Shown here: one piece after another, positions 1-8,317 of the stretch | Layout: each line of letters starts with the position of its first letter | How positions within the stretch are numbered: position 1 is the first letter of the stretch | Assembly (NCBI RefSeq): GCF_000769115.1 | Contig: NZ_JQZV01000001.1 | Location: forward strand, 1-64,000 | Reading direction: 5' to 3' | From: Porphyromonas canoris | Lineage (GTDB): Bacteria; Bacteroidota; Bacteroidia; Bacteroidales; Porphyromonadaceae | DNA: 64,000 nt | The notes under the pieces: model-generated | Database searches by the model: none | Seen by the model: only the letters and a program-made list of their open reading frames with translations | Told to the model about the DNA's origin: nothing | Translations under genes and position numbers: made by a program

Positions 1-49
1 TATGATCTCGTATTCCTCACAGGAGATCCGCTCTCCCGTTTCGTGGGTG

Positions 50-81
50 CAAAGTTAGAAAGAGTTTTTCATTCTACCAAA
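50..81 (-). promoter_or_regulatory. Bacteroidota-type promoter leaving the left edge
   Basis: Read on the minus strand, TTTG (81-78) is followed after exactly 20 bases by TAACTTTG (57-50). This matches the Bacteroidota housekeeping consensus TTTG-N19-21-TAnnTTTG in both boxes. Transcription would begin near position 42 and run off the left edge, so the first 50 bases are probably the leader of a minus-strand gene lying outside the window. Confidence 0.7.
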
Positions 82-598
82 CTTTACTAACAAAAGATAC
101 AGAATTGATTCTTTCAGCGTGGGAGTATCAAGCACCCTTATATCATCAGCATTGTGGTTGCATCGGTTGAAACGATTACAACTGGGGGGATCTTCTTTCG
201 ATGAATCCTGCGACACCTCATATCGACCTCATTACTACCGATGGTTATCTTTATCTGAATGCTGAGTTCAAAAGTTTGAATCTTATGGCATCCCTTTTCA
301 TAATAGCTTCCCCAAAAGTTACCATACTGTTCGTCTCTCCAGCTCCTTTCCTGCTGTCAAAGTGGCACATCAAGCTGTTATTAAAGCCCTAGCACACGGC
401 ATTCCAAGACTCGAACTCTTTCTTCACACGCTATGCCGATCTCTTAGAGGAAGAAGCTCGCTATCTCTTCCGGGGCTGACTTTCCATATACTCATCTCTT
501 AGCATTTCCAAAAATCGGTATAATATCCGCCCATTACGTTCGTCAAAGAAGAATTCATCTTCTTATCATAGATCAATGTACACCTTTGGGCAGTACCG
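82..598. other. Intergenic stretch with no supported gene
   Basis: I see no convincing gene here. Short plus-strand open stretches between 201 and 480 look like broken coding sequence: the reading changes frame several times, and one frame ends in a plausible protein tail just before the stop at 477-479. This could be the relic of a transposase or another decayed gene, but I cannot name it. Confidence 0.4.
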
Positions 599-606
599 TA
601 TCTTTG
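599..606 (+). promoter_or_regulatory. -7 box for the receiver-like gene
   Basis: TATCTTTG fits TAnnTTTG and lies 28 bases before the ATG at 635. No clear TTTG is found at the expected -33 distance. Confidence 0.5.
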
Positions 607-634
607 CATCACAATAACAAGAAAGGGAAAAATT

Positions 635-982
635 ATGATGAAATTTGACGTTCTACTTGTAGGAGAAGATTTTAAAGCCCATATTAGTCTTTTGGAGCGT
701 ATCACAGAGTGCAGGTATACTGTTGCATCAACCGCCGAAGAAGCTGTGGAAAAGATGCAGAGCATCCTCTTTGACATCGTTGTCATAGATCCAGATATCA
801 ATAATTCTGATCGTGCACTCATCCGAAAAATGCTCGAGATCCAACAGCCCGAAGCTCTTCTCTTGGAGGTGGATACGATAGAGCCGGAAGCTCGCGGCTC
901 CCTACTCAGCAACCATATCAAAAGCCTCAAATCTCAACTGAAAGCAACTTATGTCGTCAAAGACGACGTCTTTCCGTTTTAA
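635..982 (+). CDS. Small receiver-like (REC) protein
   Basis: This 115-residue protein reads like a stand-alone response-regulator receiver domain. A hydrophobic strand at 5-9 is followed by an acidic pair at 11-12, and the strand FDIVVID ends in Asp52, where a phosphoacceptor would sit. A second hydrophobic strand with Leu-Leu-Leu follows near 77. The usual Asp-Asp pair after strand 1 is Glu-Asp, and the C-terminal Lys region is weak, so the fold may be receiver-like without normal phosphorylation. No output domain is attached and no kinase is adjacent. A -7 box sits just upstream. An FMN reductase gene follows on the same strand after 130 bases. Confidence 0.5.
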   Translation: MMKFDVLLVGEDFKAHISLLERITECRYTVASTAEEAVEKMQSILFDIVVIDPDINNSDRALIRKMLEIQQPEALLLEVDTIEPEARGSLLSNHIKSLKSQLKATYVVKDDVFPF

Positions 983-1113
983 GAACAGCCTCTTTCCATG
1001 ACTCCAATGATGTTGTGGGAAAGGACTTCGGGGATAGACCATGTGTAAGCTCGTAGAGCAAAATATCACTTTCCTCTCTATAATCAGTTCAAACACAAAA
1101 AAAAGATTTTATT

Positions 1114-1677
1114 ATGAATGAAGTATCTACAAAAAGACCGATTAAGATTGTTGCATTTTCCGGCAGCACTTCAAGCACTTCAATCAACCGACATCTCGTT
1201 GCATCTGTATTGAATCAGATGTTCGGACACGAAGTCCGGTTTCTCGATCTCAACGATTATGAGATGCCGATCTTCTCCGAAGACAGAGAAAAAGCCGGCT
1301 ATCCTTATCAAATAAAAGCATTTCTCGAAGCCATGGATGAAGCTGATGCCATAGTATGCTCATTGGCTGAACACAACGGCTCATATAGCGCAGCTTTCAA
1401 GAATATATTCGACTGGTCTTCTCGCGTTCGTCGTGAGGTATTTGCACAGAAACCCATGCTCCTCATGAGTACCTCACCCGGTCGACTTGGCGGAGCAAAT
1501 GTCCTTGCTGCTGCCAAAAGTACATTTCCTCTCTACGGAGCAGATGTCGTTGCTACTTTTTCGCTTCCGAGTTTCGGGCACAACTTCGACGTCGAGAGTC
1601 TCAGCATCACGGACCATACCCTAAAGGCTCAATGCTCCGAAGCTGTCAGTACACTTCTGGCACGTTTGGAAAAATAA
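1114..1677 (+). CDS. NAD(P)H-dependent FMN reductase family protein
   Basis: The 187-residue product has the flavodoxin-like fold of the NADPH-dependent FMN reductase family. The N-terminal loop SGSTSSTSINR fits the phosphate-binding loop for FMN. The segment near 86-100 contains EHNGSYSAAFKNIFDW, a family hallmark at the flavin, and SPGRLGGAN lies near 130. It is expected to be a cytoplasmic enzyme that moves electrons from NAD(P)H to flavin or quinone-like acceptors; the true substrate cannot be read. The ATG at 1114 follows an A-rich tract, as usual in this phylum. A strong hairpin terminator follows the stop. Confidence 0.85.
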   Translation: MNEVSTKRPIKIVAFSGSTSSTSINRHLVASVLNQMFGHEVRFLDLNDYEMPIFSEDREKAGYPYQIKAFLEAMDEADAIVCSLAEHNGSYSAAFKNIFDWSSRVRREVFAQKPMLLMSTSPGRLGGANVLAAAKSTFPLYGADVVATFSLPSFGHNFDVESLSITDHTLKAQCSEAVSTLLARLEK

Positions 1678-1691
1678 TAAAGTCCAATAAA

Positions 1692-1735
1692 AAAAGAGGG
1701 TGTGTCAAAACTTTCATTTTGACACACCCTCTTTT
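1692..1735 (+). terminator. Intrinsic terminator after the FMN reductase
   Basis: A perfect 19-base inverted repeat (1692-1710 with 1717-1735) encloses a six-base loop CTTTCA. The outer pairs are A:T, so the hairpin supplies a T-tract on both strands and could work in both directions. Confidence 0.85.
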
Positions 1736-1739
1736 CATG

Positions 1740-2060
1740 TACACTAATACATCCGATGGAGCAGAGCGGAAGTTTTGTATCGGACACCGTAGTTTACTTA
1801 CTTCTCATTGGATTTTCTCCAACAAAGCCTGAGAAGAACTTTCCGAAAAAGAATTCTAAATACGAGTAATAGGAATCGTTGTTATCATCCGAATTTAAGA
1901 AGAAGCCAGACATCTCTCCATATCGTTACAATAAGTTTATTGGGGGGGGACCTCACGACACAAACGTTCAAAACAACACAAGATAGAGTTCAAAACTGAT
2001 AACTTTGGCTCTCATTCATTATATAGAGGAGTAAGCTATTCCATTAAACGACCAAAGACT
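1740..2060. other. Intergenic stretch with a G8 run
   Basis: No gene is supported. A run of eight G lies at 1942-1949. TAACTTTG at 2000-2007 fits a plus-strand -7 box, but it would point into the convergent pirin gene and has no -33 partner. Confidence 0.4.
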
Positions 2061-2100
2061 AAAAAAACAGCCCACTTGGAGTATATCCTCCGAGTGAACT
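2061..2100 (-). terminator. Intrinsic terminator of the pirin gene
   Basis: On the minus strand, 13-base arms (2100-2088 and 2081-2069) pair with one mismatch and a few G:U pairs around the loop GATATA. They are followed by a run of seven T (2067-2061). The hairpin starts 35 bases after the pirin stop codon. Confidence 0.8.
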
Positions 2101-2134
2101 GTCAGAAATTGGCAAAAGTGTGTGTACAGGAAAA

Positions 2135-3019
2135 TTATCGTTTAGTGTCAAGGTGTCCGAAGCGACCGTTGTTAAAGTCCTCGAAAGCCTGTAAAAGCTC
2201 AGCCTTGGAATTCATCACAAATGGCCCATAGGCTGCTATCGGTTCTCGAAGAGGTTCGCCGCTCATCAAGAGAACGACCGTATCGGGGCGAGTAGCCTTG
2301 ATGGCGAAATCCTCTCCATTGTGAGCGAACTTGATAAAGGTATCTGTGTCTATATCTCGATCTCCTATGCGTATAGCTCCACGGATCACAAGAAGTGCCG
2401 TGTTATGAGAAGCCGGGAAGGAAAAGTCCGCCCGACCACCTTCTCTAAGTTTGGCATTCATAAGATATATAGGGGAGTGGGTAGTTGCAGGTCCTACTGT
2501 CCCTTGATATTCGCCGGCGATCACTTCGACCATCCCGGCATCATCGGGAAGGATATGCTTACCCATAGATGCGTTGGTTATGGACTGATACTTGGGAGGA
2601 GACATTTTGTCTTTGGCAGGAAGGTTTGTCCAAAGCTGCACCATCTGAAACGGTCCACCCTTTTTCGCCCATTCCGTACCGTGAAACTCTCGATGCAAGA
2701 CTCCCTTGGCAGCTGTCATCCACTGTACATCTCCACGCCCTATGAGCCCCCCGTGCCCTGCACTATCAGCGTGTTCAACTTCACCTTCATAGGCAATGGT
2801 TACCGTCTCAAATCCTCTATGCGGATGGACATCCACTCCCCCGGGTAGATCTGTTGGAGCAACCTCACGAAGGGCATTATAGTCGAGGAGGATGAAAGGA
2901 TCCATCTCCTGCATGGAGAGTCCTTTGACAGAAGGGATAAAGTTGTGGACAAAGAAGCCGTCGCCTACCCAGTGTGAAGATTGCGGCGTTGTCACAAGTG
3001 CAATATCTTTCGTTCTCAT
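2135..3019 (-). CDS. Pirin family protein
   Basis: This 294-residue bicupin protein belongs to the pirin family. The N-terminal cupin carries the metal-ligand set of pirins: HPHRGFET gives His65 and His67, and VLHREFH gives His109 and Glu111. Members bind iron; some are quercetin dioxygenases and others act as redox-sensing cofactors, so the reaction is not settled by sequence. The conserved PFILLDY block lies at 41-47. The gene stands alone between its own -7 box and terminator, 110 bases downstream of a Crp/Fnr-type regulator on the same strand, which may control it (inference). Confidence 0.9.
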   Translation of the reverse strand: MRTKDIALVTTPQSSHWVGDGFFVHNFIPSVKGLSMQEMDPFILLDYNALREVAPTDLPGGVDVHPHRGFETVTIAYEGEVEHADSAGHGGLIGRGDVQWMTAAKGVLHREFHGTEWAKKGGPFQMVQLWTNLPAKDKMSPPKYQSITNASMGKHILPDDAGMVEVIAGEYQGTVGPATTHSPIYLMNAKLREGGRADFSFPASHNTALLVIRGAIRIGDRDIDTDTFIKFAHNGEDFAIKATRPDTVVLLMSGEPLREPIAAYGPFVMNSKAELLQAFEDFNNGRFGHLDTKR

Positions 3020-3069
3020 AATTTTAGTCCTTTCTTTGCTATTGTTACTATCAACTTTATTTTACATCG

Positions 3070-3077
3070 CAAAGTTA
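3070..3077 (-). promoter_or_regulatory. -7 box for pirin
   Basis: CAAAGTTA on the plus strand reads TAACTTTG on the minus strand, 50 bases before the pirin ATG. The -33 position has no clear TTTG. Confidence 0.5.
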
Positions 3078-3129
3078 GTCCCTGTTGATCTCTCCGACAT
3101 TGACCTATGTTAAGAAGCGATGGAGACCC

Positions 3130-3714
3130 TTATCTCCCTTTTGCGATTGCTCTTCGGACACGGCTCAGGCTCTCCGGAGTGATCCCCAAATATGATGCAA
3201 TCATTGTCTGAGGCACCCTCATAGGGATTTCGGGGAAATCCTTGATGAACCGCAAGTAACGCTCCTCCGCTGAAGCACTCTGAAGAAGCGTGATACGTCG
3301 ATGAAGCATCTGTATATGCTCGTATAGCAACTGTCTGTCAAGCTCTGCGAAAGCAGGATCCTCACGGACGAGCTTTTGGAGTTGATTTTCATTGATCAAG
3401 AGCAGTCGGGTCGGCTCTATGGCTTGGATAAAGTGATTAGACGGCTGGTTGAAAAACACACTGTCTACATTCATCAAAAACCATCCCTCGACAGCAAAAA
3501 ACAGCAAGTGTTCCTTTCCTTTGGGGTCTATCGAATACTCTCGTATCGCTCCTCTTTCGATAAAAAATCGATGGACACAAGTCTCCCCGGCATTCAGGAT
3601 AAAGTCTCCTCGATCGTACTCTTTCACCATACTGTGCTTGAAGAGCATACTCCTCTGCTCATCGGTTAGTGGGACATTAGAGCGAAGAAAGTCATCAAAG
3701 AAATATTCTCTCAT
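3130..3714 (-). CDS. Crp/Fnr family transcriptional regulator
   Basis: The 194-residue protein has an N-terminal cyclic-nucleotide-binding-type beta-barrel (about 20-120), a dimerisation helix (about 125-160) and a short C-terminal helix-turn-helix (about 165-190, IASYLGITPESLSRVRRAI). The HTH ends almost at the recognition helix, so the winged part is very short, as in many Bacteroidota members. No cluster of cysteines for an iron-sulfur cluster is visible. The effector is unknown. It lies upstream of pirin in the same direction and has its own -7 box at 3752-3759. Confidence 0.85.
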   Translation of the reverse strand: MREYFFDDFLRSNVPLTDEQRSMLFKHSMVKEYDRGDFILNAGETCVHRFFIERGAIREYSIDPKGKEHLLFFAVEGWFLMNVDSVFFNQPSNHFIQAIEPTRLLLINENQLQKLVREDPAFAELDRQLLYEHIQMLHRRITLLQSASAEERYLRFIKDFPEIPMRVPQTMIASYLGITPESLSRVRRAIAKGR

Positions 3715-3751
3715 ACTACATTCTTTTTTAAAAGGCAGACCATTATATATT

Positions 3752-3759
3752 CAAAGATA
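3752..3759 (-). promoter_or_regulatory. -7 box for the Crp/Fnr regulator
   Basis: The minus strand reads TATCTTTG, 37 bases before the start codon. The surrounding TCAAAGATATACATATTTGA is a near-palindrome that could also be an autoregulatory site (inference). Confidence 0.5.
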
Positions 3760-3945
3760 TACATATTTGAAGAAAACACCCTGAAAAGATGCTCCGAAAC
3801 AAGATTTAATGCACTTATTATCAGCCCCCAAAAAAGGATATGCATTTTGTCAAAAAGTTCTCTGCTTTCTCCTAATGGTTCTTGTCCATGTATACTGATA
3901 ATGTATCCCTACTTTCAGTCGGATTCGCTTCGGCAGAAAAAGTCA

Positions 3946-4486
3946 TTTTTATATATTCCATACCGATACCTCTTCCCGGTTTTTTCTCTCTCTATTTTGA
4001 TCGGAGAGGTCATTTCCGGAGCACGGCCAAATTGTTAAATCGAGGCTGTTTTATTAACACAAATTCCGATACAGGTTCACCCAAAACACTAAACGAGCAT
4101 ATCGTTCCGGCTTAACGTATTTAATTTTTCAATGAACACGTTTACCGATTTCATTTAATACGTTTATCGGATTCAATTAAAGTGTTTAGCCAAAACAAAC
4201 AAGGCGCTAAATATCAACATTTTATCTATTTTTACTCCAAAAAGCATACGAAAAGCCAATTTTATTTATTAGATTTTATTCACACAAACGCCTATTAAAA
4301 TTCACACCTATTAACGCGAAAACAACCCATGAAATGCTCTGAAAAAATTTTCTCTCAGAATTTCGCCTAATTTTTAATCCGTTCATATACAATAATTTGA
4401 GATCTTTATTACTTTTCTTACTCAAAGAAACAAGTTTCGGGAGGACTTTTAAGGTGCTATTTTAGAAAGATCGTTTTTATATAAAA
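3946..4486 (+). repeat. Dispersed intergenic element, long form, copy 1
   Basis: This 541-bp copy runs from TTTTTATATATTCCAT to TTTTTATATAAAA. It shares the whole length and order of landmarks with the copies at 37489 and 47571 and, apart from the first 145 bases, with the reverse copies at 13436 and 57975. Landmarks are the GAGCATAT box, a block of four alternating AACGTGTTTA-like and TAAACACGTT-like arms, and ATTAACGCGAAAA at 4310-4322. Bases 3785-3945 just before it hold nothing I can identify. The next plus-strand promoter lies 60 bases beyond its right end. Confidence 0.85.
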
Positions 4487-4546
4487 ATTCTGCTCTAAAC
4501 GGTACTTTTTCTATTTTCTCTGCTTTCTTTTGAGGAAGAAAATGGA

Positions 4547-4554
4547 TAATTTTG
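4547..4554 (+). promoter_or_regulatory. -7 box that fixes the start of the small membrane protein
   Basis: TAATTTTG fits TAnnTTTG. Transcription would start near 4561, downstream of the in-frame TTG at 4530 and ATG at 4542. Translation therefore most likely begins at the ATG at 4569 or 4575. Confidence 0.5.
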
Positions 4555-4568
4555 CAGCTCAAAAAAGA

Positions 4569-4973
4569 ATGAACATGCAAACAAATCATCGAAATCTGCT
4601 TCGAGTCGTATCCTATCCACTATTTTACGCCATCACTTTTACGGCATGCCTTTTCTTGTTCCCGGACAGAAAAAGCCACTATATCTGCATGGGAGTTCTT
4701 TTAGCCGTGATGCTTATAGCTGCTCTCATCGAGCACTTTCTAAAGAAGAAGGTTGAAAAAGAGGAGAAGAAGAGGGTGAGCAAAGAGACACAGAAGCTGA
4801 AAAAGAGTCATTTACTGTACAGGATACCTTTCTTCTACTCTGTTCTGCTGAGCTTTTACATCATTTCAACGTGGAGCAGAGACACAGCACCCTCTTACGT
4901 TATCGTTTCTCTCGTAATAGCCATAGCTGTTCCTATCTTCGAGAGAATATGGAACAGAATAAAGAAAGCATAA
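4569..4973 (+). CDS. Small inner-membrane protein of unknown function
   Basis: The predicted product of 134 residues has about four hydrophobic segments arranged as two pairs (SYPLFYAITFTACLFLF and a following helix, then FFYSVLLSFYIIS and YVIVSLVIAIAVPIF). Between the pairs is a strongly basic and acidic cytoplasmic linker rich in Lys and Glu. I do not recognise the family and assign no function. The start at 4569 was chosen over the in-frame TTG at 4530 because the likely -7 box lies between them. It is a monocistronic gene following repeat copy 1, with degenerate tandem repeats downstream. Confidence 0.65.
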   Translation: MNMQTNHRNLLRVVSYPLFYAITFTACLFLFPDRKSHYICMGVLLAVMLIAALIEHFLKKKVEKEEKKRVSKETQKLKKSHLLYRIPFFYSVLLSFYIISTWSRDTAPSYVIVSLVIAIAVPIFERIWNRIKKA

Positions 4974-4987
4974 GATCTTTCCGTCCG

Positions 4988-5300
4988 CTTGAAGTATAGC
5001 TCCGGCAGAAGTTTCCCGGACGAAGAAAGAAGAAAGGCATACTATTCCCAGCCTTAGAGCAGACCTTCAGCAGGAGTTTCCTAAGCAGTGGAGACAAAAA
5101 GAGGTCTTGCCCAATCTCCTAAAGCACTCTCTTAATAGGAGGTTTTCCGGAAAGAGAAAGCAGAAAAACACATCATTCCGACTCTTAAAGCACATTACCA
5201 ACTATCGTTTTCCGGATGGGGAAATATGAAGAATCATCTTGCCCCATTGTCTAAAAACGTGCCTCAAAAAGTTTTCCGAAAAGAGTATAAAAAAATAACG
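4988..5300. repeat. Five degenerate 65-bp tandem units
   Basis: Five units begin near 4988, 5053, 5118, 5184 and 5251. Each opens with a version of CTTAAAGCA and has a version of GTTTTCCGGA about 22 bases later; most then carry a purine-rich stretch and end in a C-rich box such as TTGCCCCA. Unit lengths are 65, 65, 66, 67 and a partial. The period is not a multiple of three and no frame stays open, so the array is not coding. It fills the space between the membrane-protein gene and the recA terminator. Confidence 0.6.
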
Positions 5301-5326
5301 CAGGCCGTGCTCTCGCACAGCCTACG
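5288..5326 (-). terminator. Intrinsic terminator of the recA unit
   Basis: On the minus strand a fully paired 12-base stem (5326-5315 with 5310-5299, some G:U pairs) closes a GAGA tetraloop. It is followed by TTATTTTTTT. It lies about 190 bases beyond the recA stop. Confidence 0.85.
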
Positions 5327-5516
5327 TTCAACTATTGTCGTATGTTCCACAAAAGATTTAGATATGAGGTAAGAAAGATTGATTAGGTTCTACTTTCTAA
5401 TGCAAATTTCGTCCATTTTACCTCTTGAAGCAATTTAGTATATATGTCGTACGTCATATTTTTAACCGCCATATCCTTAATCTTTTAAAGTCTCAATACC
5501 TGAAAGCGTCCAAATT

Positions 5517-6581
5517 TTACTTATCAGTGCCATTTATGGCCTCTAATACTGCAACTTCTATAGCTTCTCGCAGATCCGGGTCATTCTTGAGTGTCTCTTT
5601 CGTTGCATCTCTTCCCTGTCCGATGTTGGTTCCTTCGTACTTGAACCAGGAACCTGCTTTCGCAATGATGTTATGCTCTACACCGAGGTCGATGAGTTCG
5701 CCCACGCGGTCTATTCCTTCGCCAAAGATGACATCGAACTCCGCTTTGCGGAATGGAGGAGCCACTTTGTTCTTCGCAACCTTTACCTTTAGAGGATAAC
5801 CATAAACCTCTTCCCCATCTTTATATGGTGTGCCTTTGCGTATTTCCAAACGTACGGAAGCATAGTACTTCAAAGCATTACCTCCGGTTGTGGTCTCGCT
5901 TGGTCCGTAAACCACGCCAATCTTATCTCGAAGCTGATTGATGAAAATACAGCAGGTACGGCTTTTAGAGATGGCTCCCGTAAGTTTTCTCAGTGCCTGA
6001 GACATAAGTCTGGCATGAAGCCCCATCTTGGCATCTCCCATTGCTCCGTCTATTTCGGCTTTAGGGGTAAGTGCCGCTACGGAGTCGATGACAACAATAT
6101 CTACCGCAGAAGAGCGGATGAGCTGCTCCGCTATCTGGAGTGCCTGCTCGCCGTTGTCGGGTTGAGAGATCCAGAGGTTGTTGATGTCAACGCCCAGCTT
6201 TTCGGCATAAAATCTGTCGAAAGCGTGCTCGGCGTCAATGATGGCTGCCAGTCCGCCCTGCTTTTGAGCCTCTGCAATAGCATAGATGGCAAGGGTCGTC
6301 TTACCGGAAGATTCCGGTCCGTAGATTTCCACGATACGTCCACGAGGATAACCGCCAATACCGAGAGCCAAGTCGAGAGTAAGAGAACCGGAAGGTATAG
6401 CCTCGACATCGTCCACGACATCCTCTGCCATGTTCATAATAGCTCCCTTACCGAAGTCTTTCTGTATCTTTTCCATGGCAGCGAGCAGGGCTTTTCTCTT
6501 GTTGGCTTCAAGAGTTGCTTTCTCGTCCGATTTCTGTCCTGCTTCTACCGTTGGGTCATTTATATCGCTTTTTTTTGCCAT
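5517..6581 (-). CDS. recA: Recombinase RecA
   Basis: The 354-residue product is the DNA-dependent ATPase that drives homologous strand exchange and LexA-type self-cleavage where present. Walker [10 protein letters not shown] lies at 88-96, Walker [12 protein letters not shown] near 160, and the family block [16 protein letters not shown] follows. The N-terminus is about 20 residues longer than in enterobacterial RecA and rich in charged residues, as in other Bacteroidota. The gene is last in a minus-strand unit: the peroxiredoxin gene ends 20 bases upstream, and a terminator lies downstream. In P. gingivalis the bcp-recA unit continues into vimA, vimE and vimF; here no vim genes follow. Confidence 0.97.
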   Translation of the reverse strand: MAKKSDINDPTVEAGQKSDEKATLEANKRKALLAAMEKIQKDFGKGAIMNMAEDVVDDVEAIPSGSLTLDLALGIGGYPRGRIVEIYGPESSGKTTLAIYAIAEAQKQGGLAAIIDAEHAFDRFYAEKLGVDINNLWISQPDNGEQALQIAEQLIRSSAVDIVVIDSVAALTPKAEIDGAMGDAKMGLHARLMSQALRKLTGAISKSRTCCIFINQLRDKIGVVYGPSETTTGGNALKYYASVRLEIRKGTPYKDGEEVYGYPLKVKVAKNKVAPPFRKAEFDVIFGEGIDRVGELIDLGVEHNIIAKAGSWFKYEGTNIGQGRDATKETLKNDPDLREAIEVAVLEAINGTDK

Positions 6582-6601
6582 GTTTTTAGAAGTTTTGAGT
6601 G

Positions 6602-7069
6602 TTAATTGTTCTTGAGTATCTCCAATATTTGGTCTGCATGATCCTTTGTGCGTACCTCTTTACCGGATATGATGTGTGTTACCTTGCCCTCTGCATCTAT
6701 GATGAAAGAGGTGCGTTGGGTACCCATGTACTTTCTACCATACATGCTTTTCTCGACCCAGACGCCAAAGATGTCTTGTAAAACATGTTCGGTATCCGCT
6801 ATAAGGGTGAAAGGAAGATCGTACTTTTCGATGAAGGATTTATGGCTCTTGGCAGAGTCTTTGCTGATCCCGATAACCCGGATACCTACTCTCTTCAGCT
6901 CTTCGATGCCGTCTCTCAAGCTGCATGCCTGTGCTGTACAGCCGGAAGTATTGTCTTTAGGGTAGAAATAGAGAAGAGAAGGCTGCCCCAATAGGTCGGC
7001 AGCCTTGATCTCTTTTCCGTCTTGATCCAATCCGAGAGACTCGGGTATTTTATCTCCGACAGCTATCAT
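6602..7069 (-). CDS. bcp: Thiol peroxidase, Bcp/PrxQ-type peroxiredoxin
   Basis: The 155-residue peroxiredoxin reduces hydrogen peroxide and organic peroxides using thioredoxin-type donors. The active-site block [14 protein letters not shown] places the peroxidatic cysteine at 44 and the resolving cysteine at 49, the C-X4-C arrangement of PrxQ enzymes. Its start overlaps the stop of the upstream dehydrogenase gene by four bases, and recA starts 20 bases downstream, so the three are very likely co-transcribed. In P. gingivalis the matching bcp-recA unit has been linked to peroxide resistance (established knowledge of that species). Confidence 0.95.
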   Translation of the reverse strand: MIAVGDKIPESLGLDQDGKEIKAADLLGQPSLLYFYPKDNTSGCTAQACSLRDGIEELKRVGIRVIGISKDSAKSHKSFIEKYDLPFTLIADTEHVLQDIFGVWVEKSMYGRKYMGTQRTSFIIDAEGKVTHIISGKEVRTKDHADQILEILKNN

Positions 7070-8262
7070 AGTTCCAAGTCAATATCAAATTGTTCGTGCC
7101 ATGGCAAGCCTTGTTTGTTGAGCTCTTCCATGAACGGATCCGGATCAAACTCTTCCACGTTATATACACCCGGTTTACGCCAGATGCCTTTGAAGAACAT
7201 CATCGCACCTATTGTCGCAGGTACTCCGGTGGTATAGCTTACTCCTTGTGCTCCGGTTTCCTTATACGCTGCTTCATGGCTACAGTTGTTGTACACGTAG
7301 TAAGTGCGTTCCTTACCATCCTTTATACCTCTTATGCGACAGCCGATAGAGGTCTGTCCGGTGTAGTTTTCACCCAACTCTTTCGGGTCAGGAAGCACTG
7401 CTTTAAGGAATTGAATCGGAACGATTTCACGACCTTCGTACATGATGGGTTCGATGCTCGCCATTCCGATGTTTTGGATAACGCGAAGGTGTGTGAGATA
7501 TTCCTGCCCGAAAGTCATCCAGAAACGTGCTCGCTTAATGGTCGGGAAGTTTTTAGTAAGAGACTCCAGCTCTTCATGGTAAAGAAGATAAGACTCTCTC
7601 GGACCCACTTCAGGGTAAGTAATAGGCTGATGAATCTCTTGCGGTTCGGTCTCTACCCACTGACCATTCTCCCAATATTTGCCTTTCTGAGTGATTTCGC
7701 GAATGTTGATCTCCGGGTTGAAATTGGTTGCAAAGGGGCGTTTGTGATCTCCGGCATTGCAGTCAACAATATCGAGGTAATGAATTTCATCGAAATGGTG
7801 CTTGGCTGCATACGCTGTGAATACGCCGGTAACACCCGGATCGAAACCACAACCAAGTATTGCGGTAAGACCCGCTTGCTCAAATCTCTCTTTGTATGCC
7901 CATTGCCAATGGTACTCGAACTTCGCTTCGTCTATCGGCTCATAGTTTGCAGTGTCAAGATAGTTCACGCCACACTCAAGACATGCATCCATAATGGTGA
8001 GATCCTGATAAGGAAGAGCAACATTGATGACAAGCTCCGGCTGGAATTCCTTAAACAGCTTTACCAACTCCTCTACGCTATCCGCATCTACCTGAGCCGT
8101 TTTGATCTTTGCTTCTTTAATGTTTGCAGCGATGGCATCACACTTCGATTTTGTGCGACTTGCCAGCATAATGTCCGTAAAGACATCGCTGTTCATTGCT
8201 ACTTTCTTGGCGACAACGGTACCGACACCGCCTGCACCTATAATGAGAACACGTCCTTTCAT
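7066..8262 (-). CDS. Saccharopine dehydrogenase-like, probable carboxynorspermidine dehydrogenase
   Basis: The 398-residue protein starts with a Rossmann fold (LIIGAGGVGTVVAKKVA, residues 5-21). It continues with the saccharopine-dehydrogenase family blocks NVALPYQDLTIMDACLE and CGFDPGVTGVF. In Bacteroidota this subfamily makes carboxy(nor)spermidine from aspartate semialdehyde and a diamine, the first step of an alternative spermidine route. The decarboxylase partner is not in the window. The ATG at 8262 is preferred over an in-frame TTG 90 bases upstream, because the -7 box at 8306-8313 lies inside that extension. It heads the unit with bcp and recA. Confidence 0.85.
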   Translation of the reverse strand: MKGRVLIIGAGGVGTVVAKKVAMNSDVFTDIMLASRTKSKCDAIAANIKEAKIKTAQVDADSVEELVKLFKEFQPELVINVALPYQDLTIMDACLECGVNYLDTANYEPIDEAKFEYHWQWAYKERFEQAGLTAILGCGFDPGVTGVFTAYAAKHHFDEIHYLDIVDCNAGDHKRPFATNFNPEINIREITQKGKYWENGQWVETEPQEIHQPITYPEVGPRESYLLYHEELESLTKNFPTIKRARFWMTFGQEYLTHLRVIQNIGMASIEPIMYEGREIVPIQFLKAVLPDPKELGENYTGQTSIGCRIRGIKDGKERTYYVYNNCSHEAAYKETGAQGVSYTTGVPATIGAMMFFKGIWRKPGVYNVEEFDPDPFMEELNKQGLPWHEQFDIDLEL

Positions 8263-8305
8263 TTGTTCTATTTCTTTTAATGTTTTTGATGGATGATATA
8301 GATAC

Positions 8306-8313
8306 CAAAGATA
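8306..8313 (-). promoter_or_regulatory. -7 box for the dehydrogenase-bcp-recA unit
   Basis: The minus strand reads TATCTTTG, 43 bases before the ATG at 8262. The box abuts the 3' end of the upstream DUF4249 gene, whose last codons would cover the -33 region. Confidence 0.55.
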
Positions 8314-8317
8314 CGCA

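Noticed and set aside
201-479. Possible transposase relic near the left edge
   Set aside because: Short protein-like stretches occur in different frames, but none carries a motif that I can name, and no inverted repeats were found. I left it as unassigned.
1795-2040. Possible decayed minus-strand gene around the G8 run
   Set aside because: Two short plausible peptide stretches occur on the minus strand but are interrupted by stops. A phase-variable gene at the G run could not be reconstructed by adding or removing one G.
3882-4115. Open frame of 77 codons ending in NEHIVPA inside repeat copy 1
   Set aside because: The frame is not kept in the other long copies, so it is not a gene of the element. 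It only reproduces the box that supplies the end of crcB in copy 4.
7090-8280. Open frame of 396 codons antisense to the saccharopine-dehydrogenase-like gene
   Set aside because: The minus-strand gene has clear family motifs, a promoter and coupling to bcp. The antisense product shows no recognisable features.
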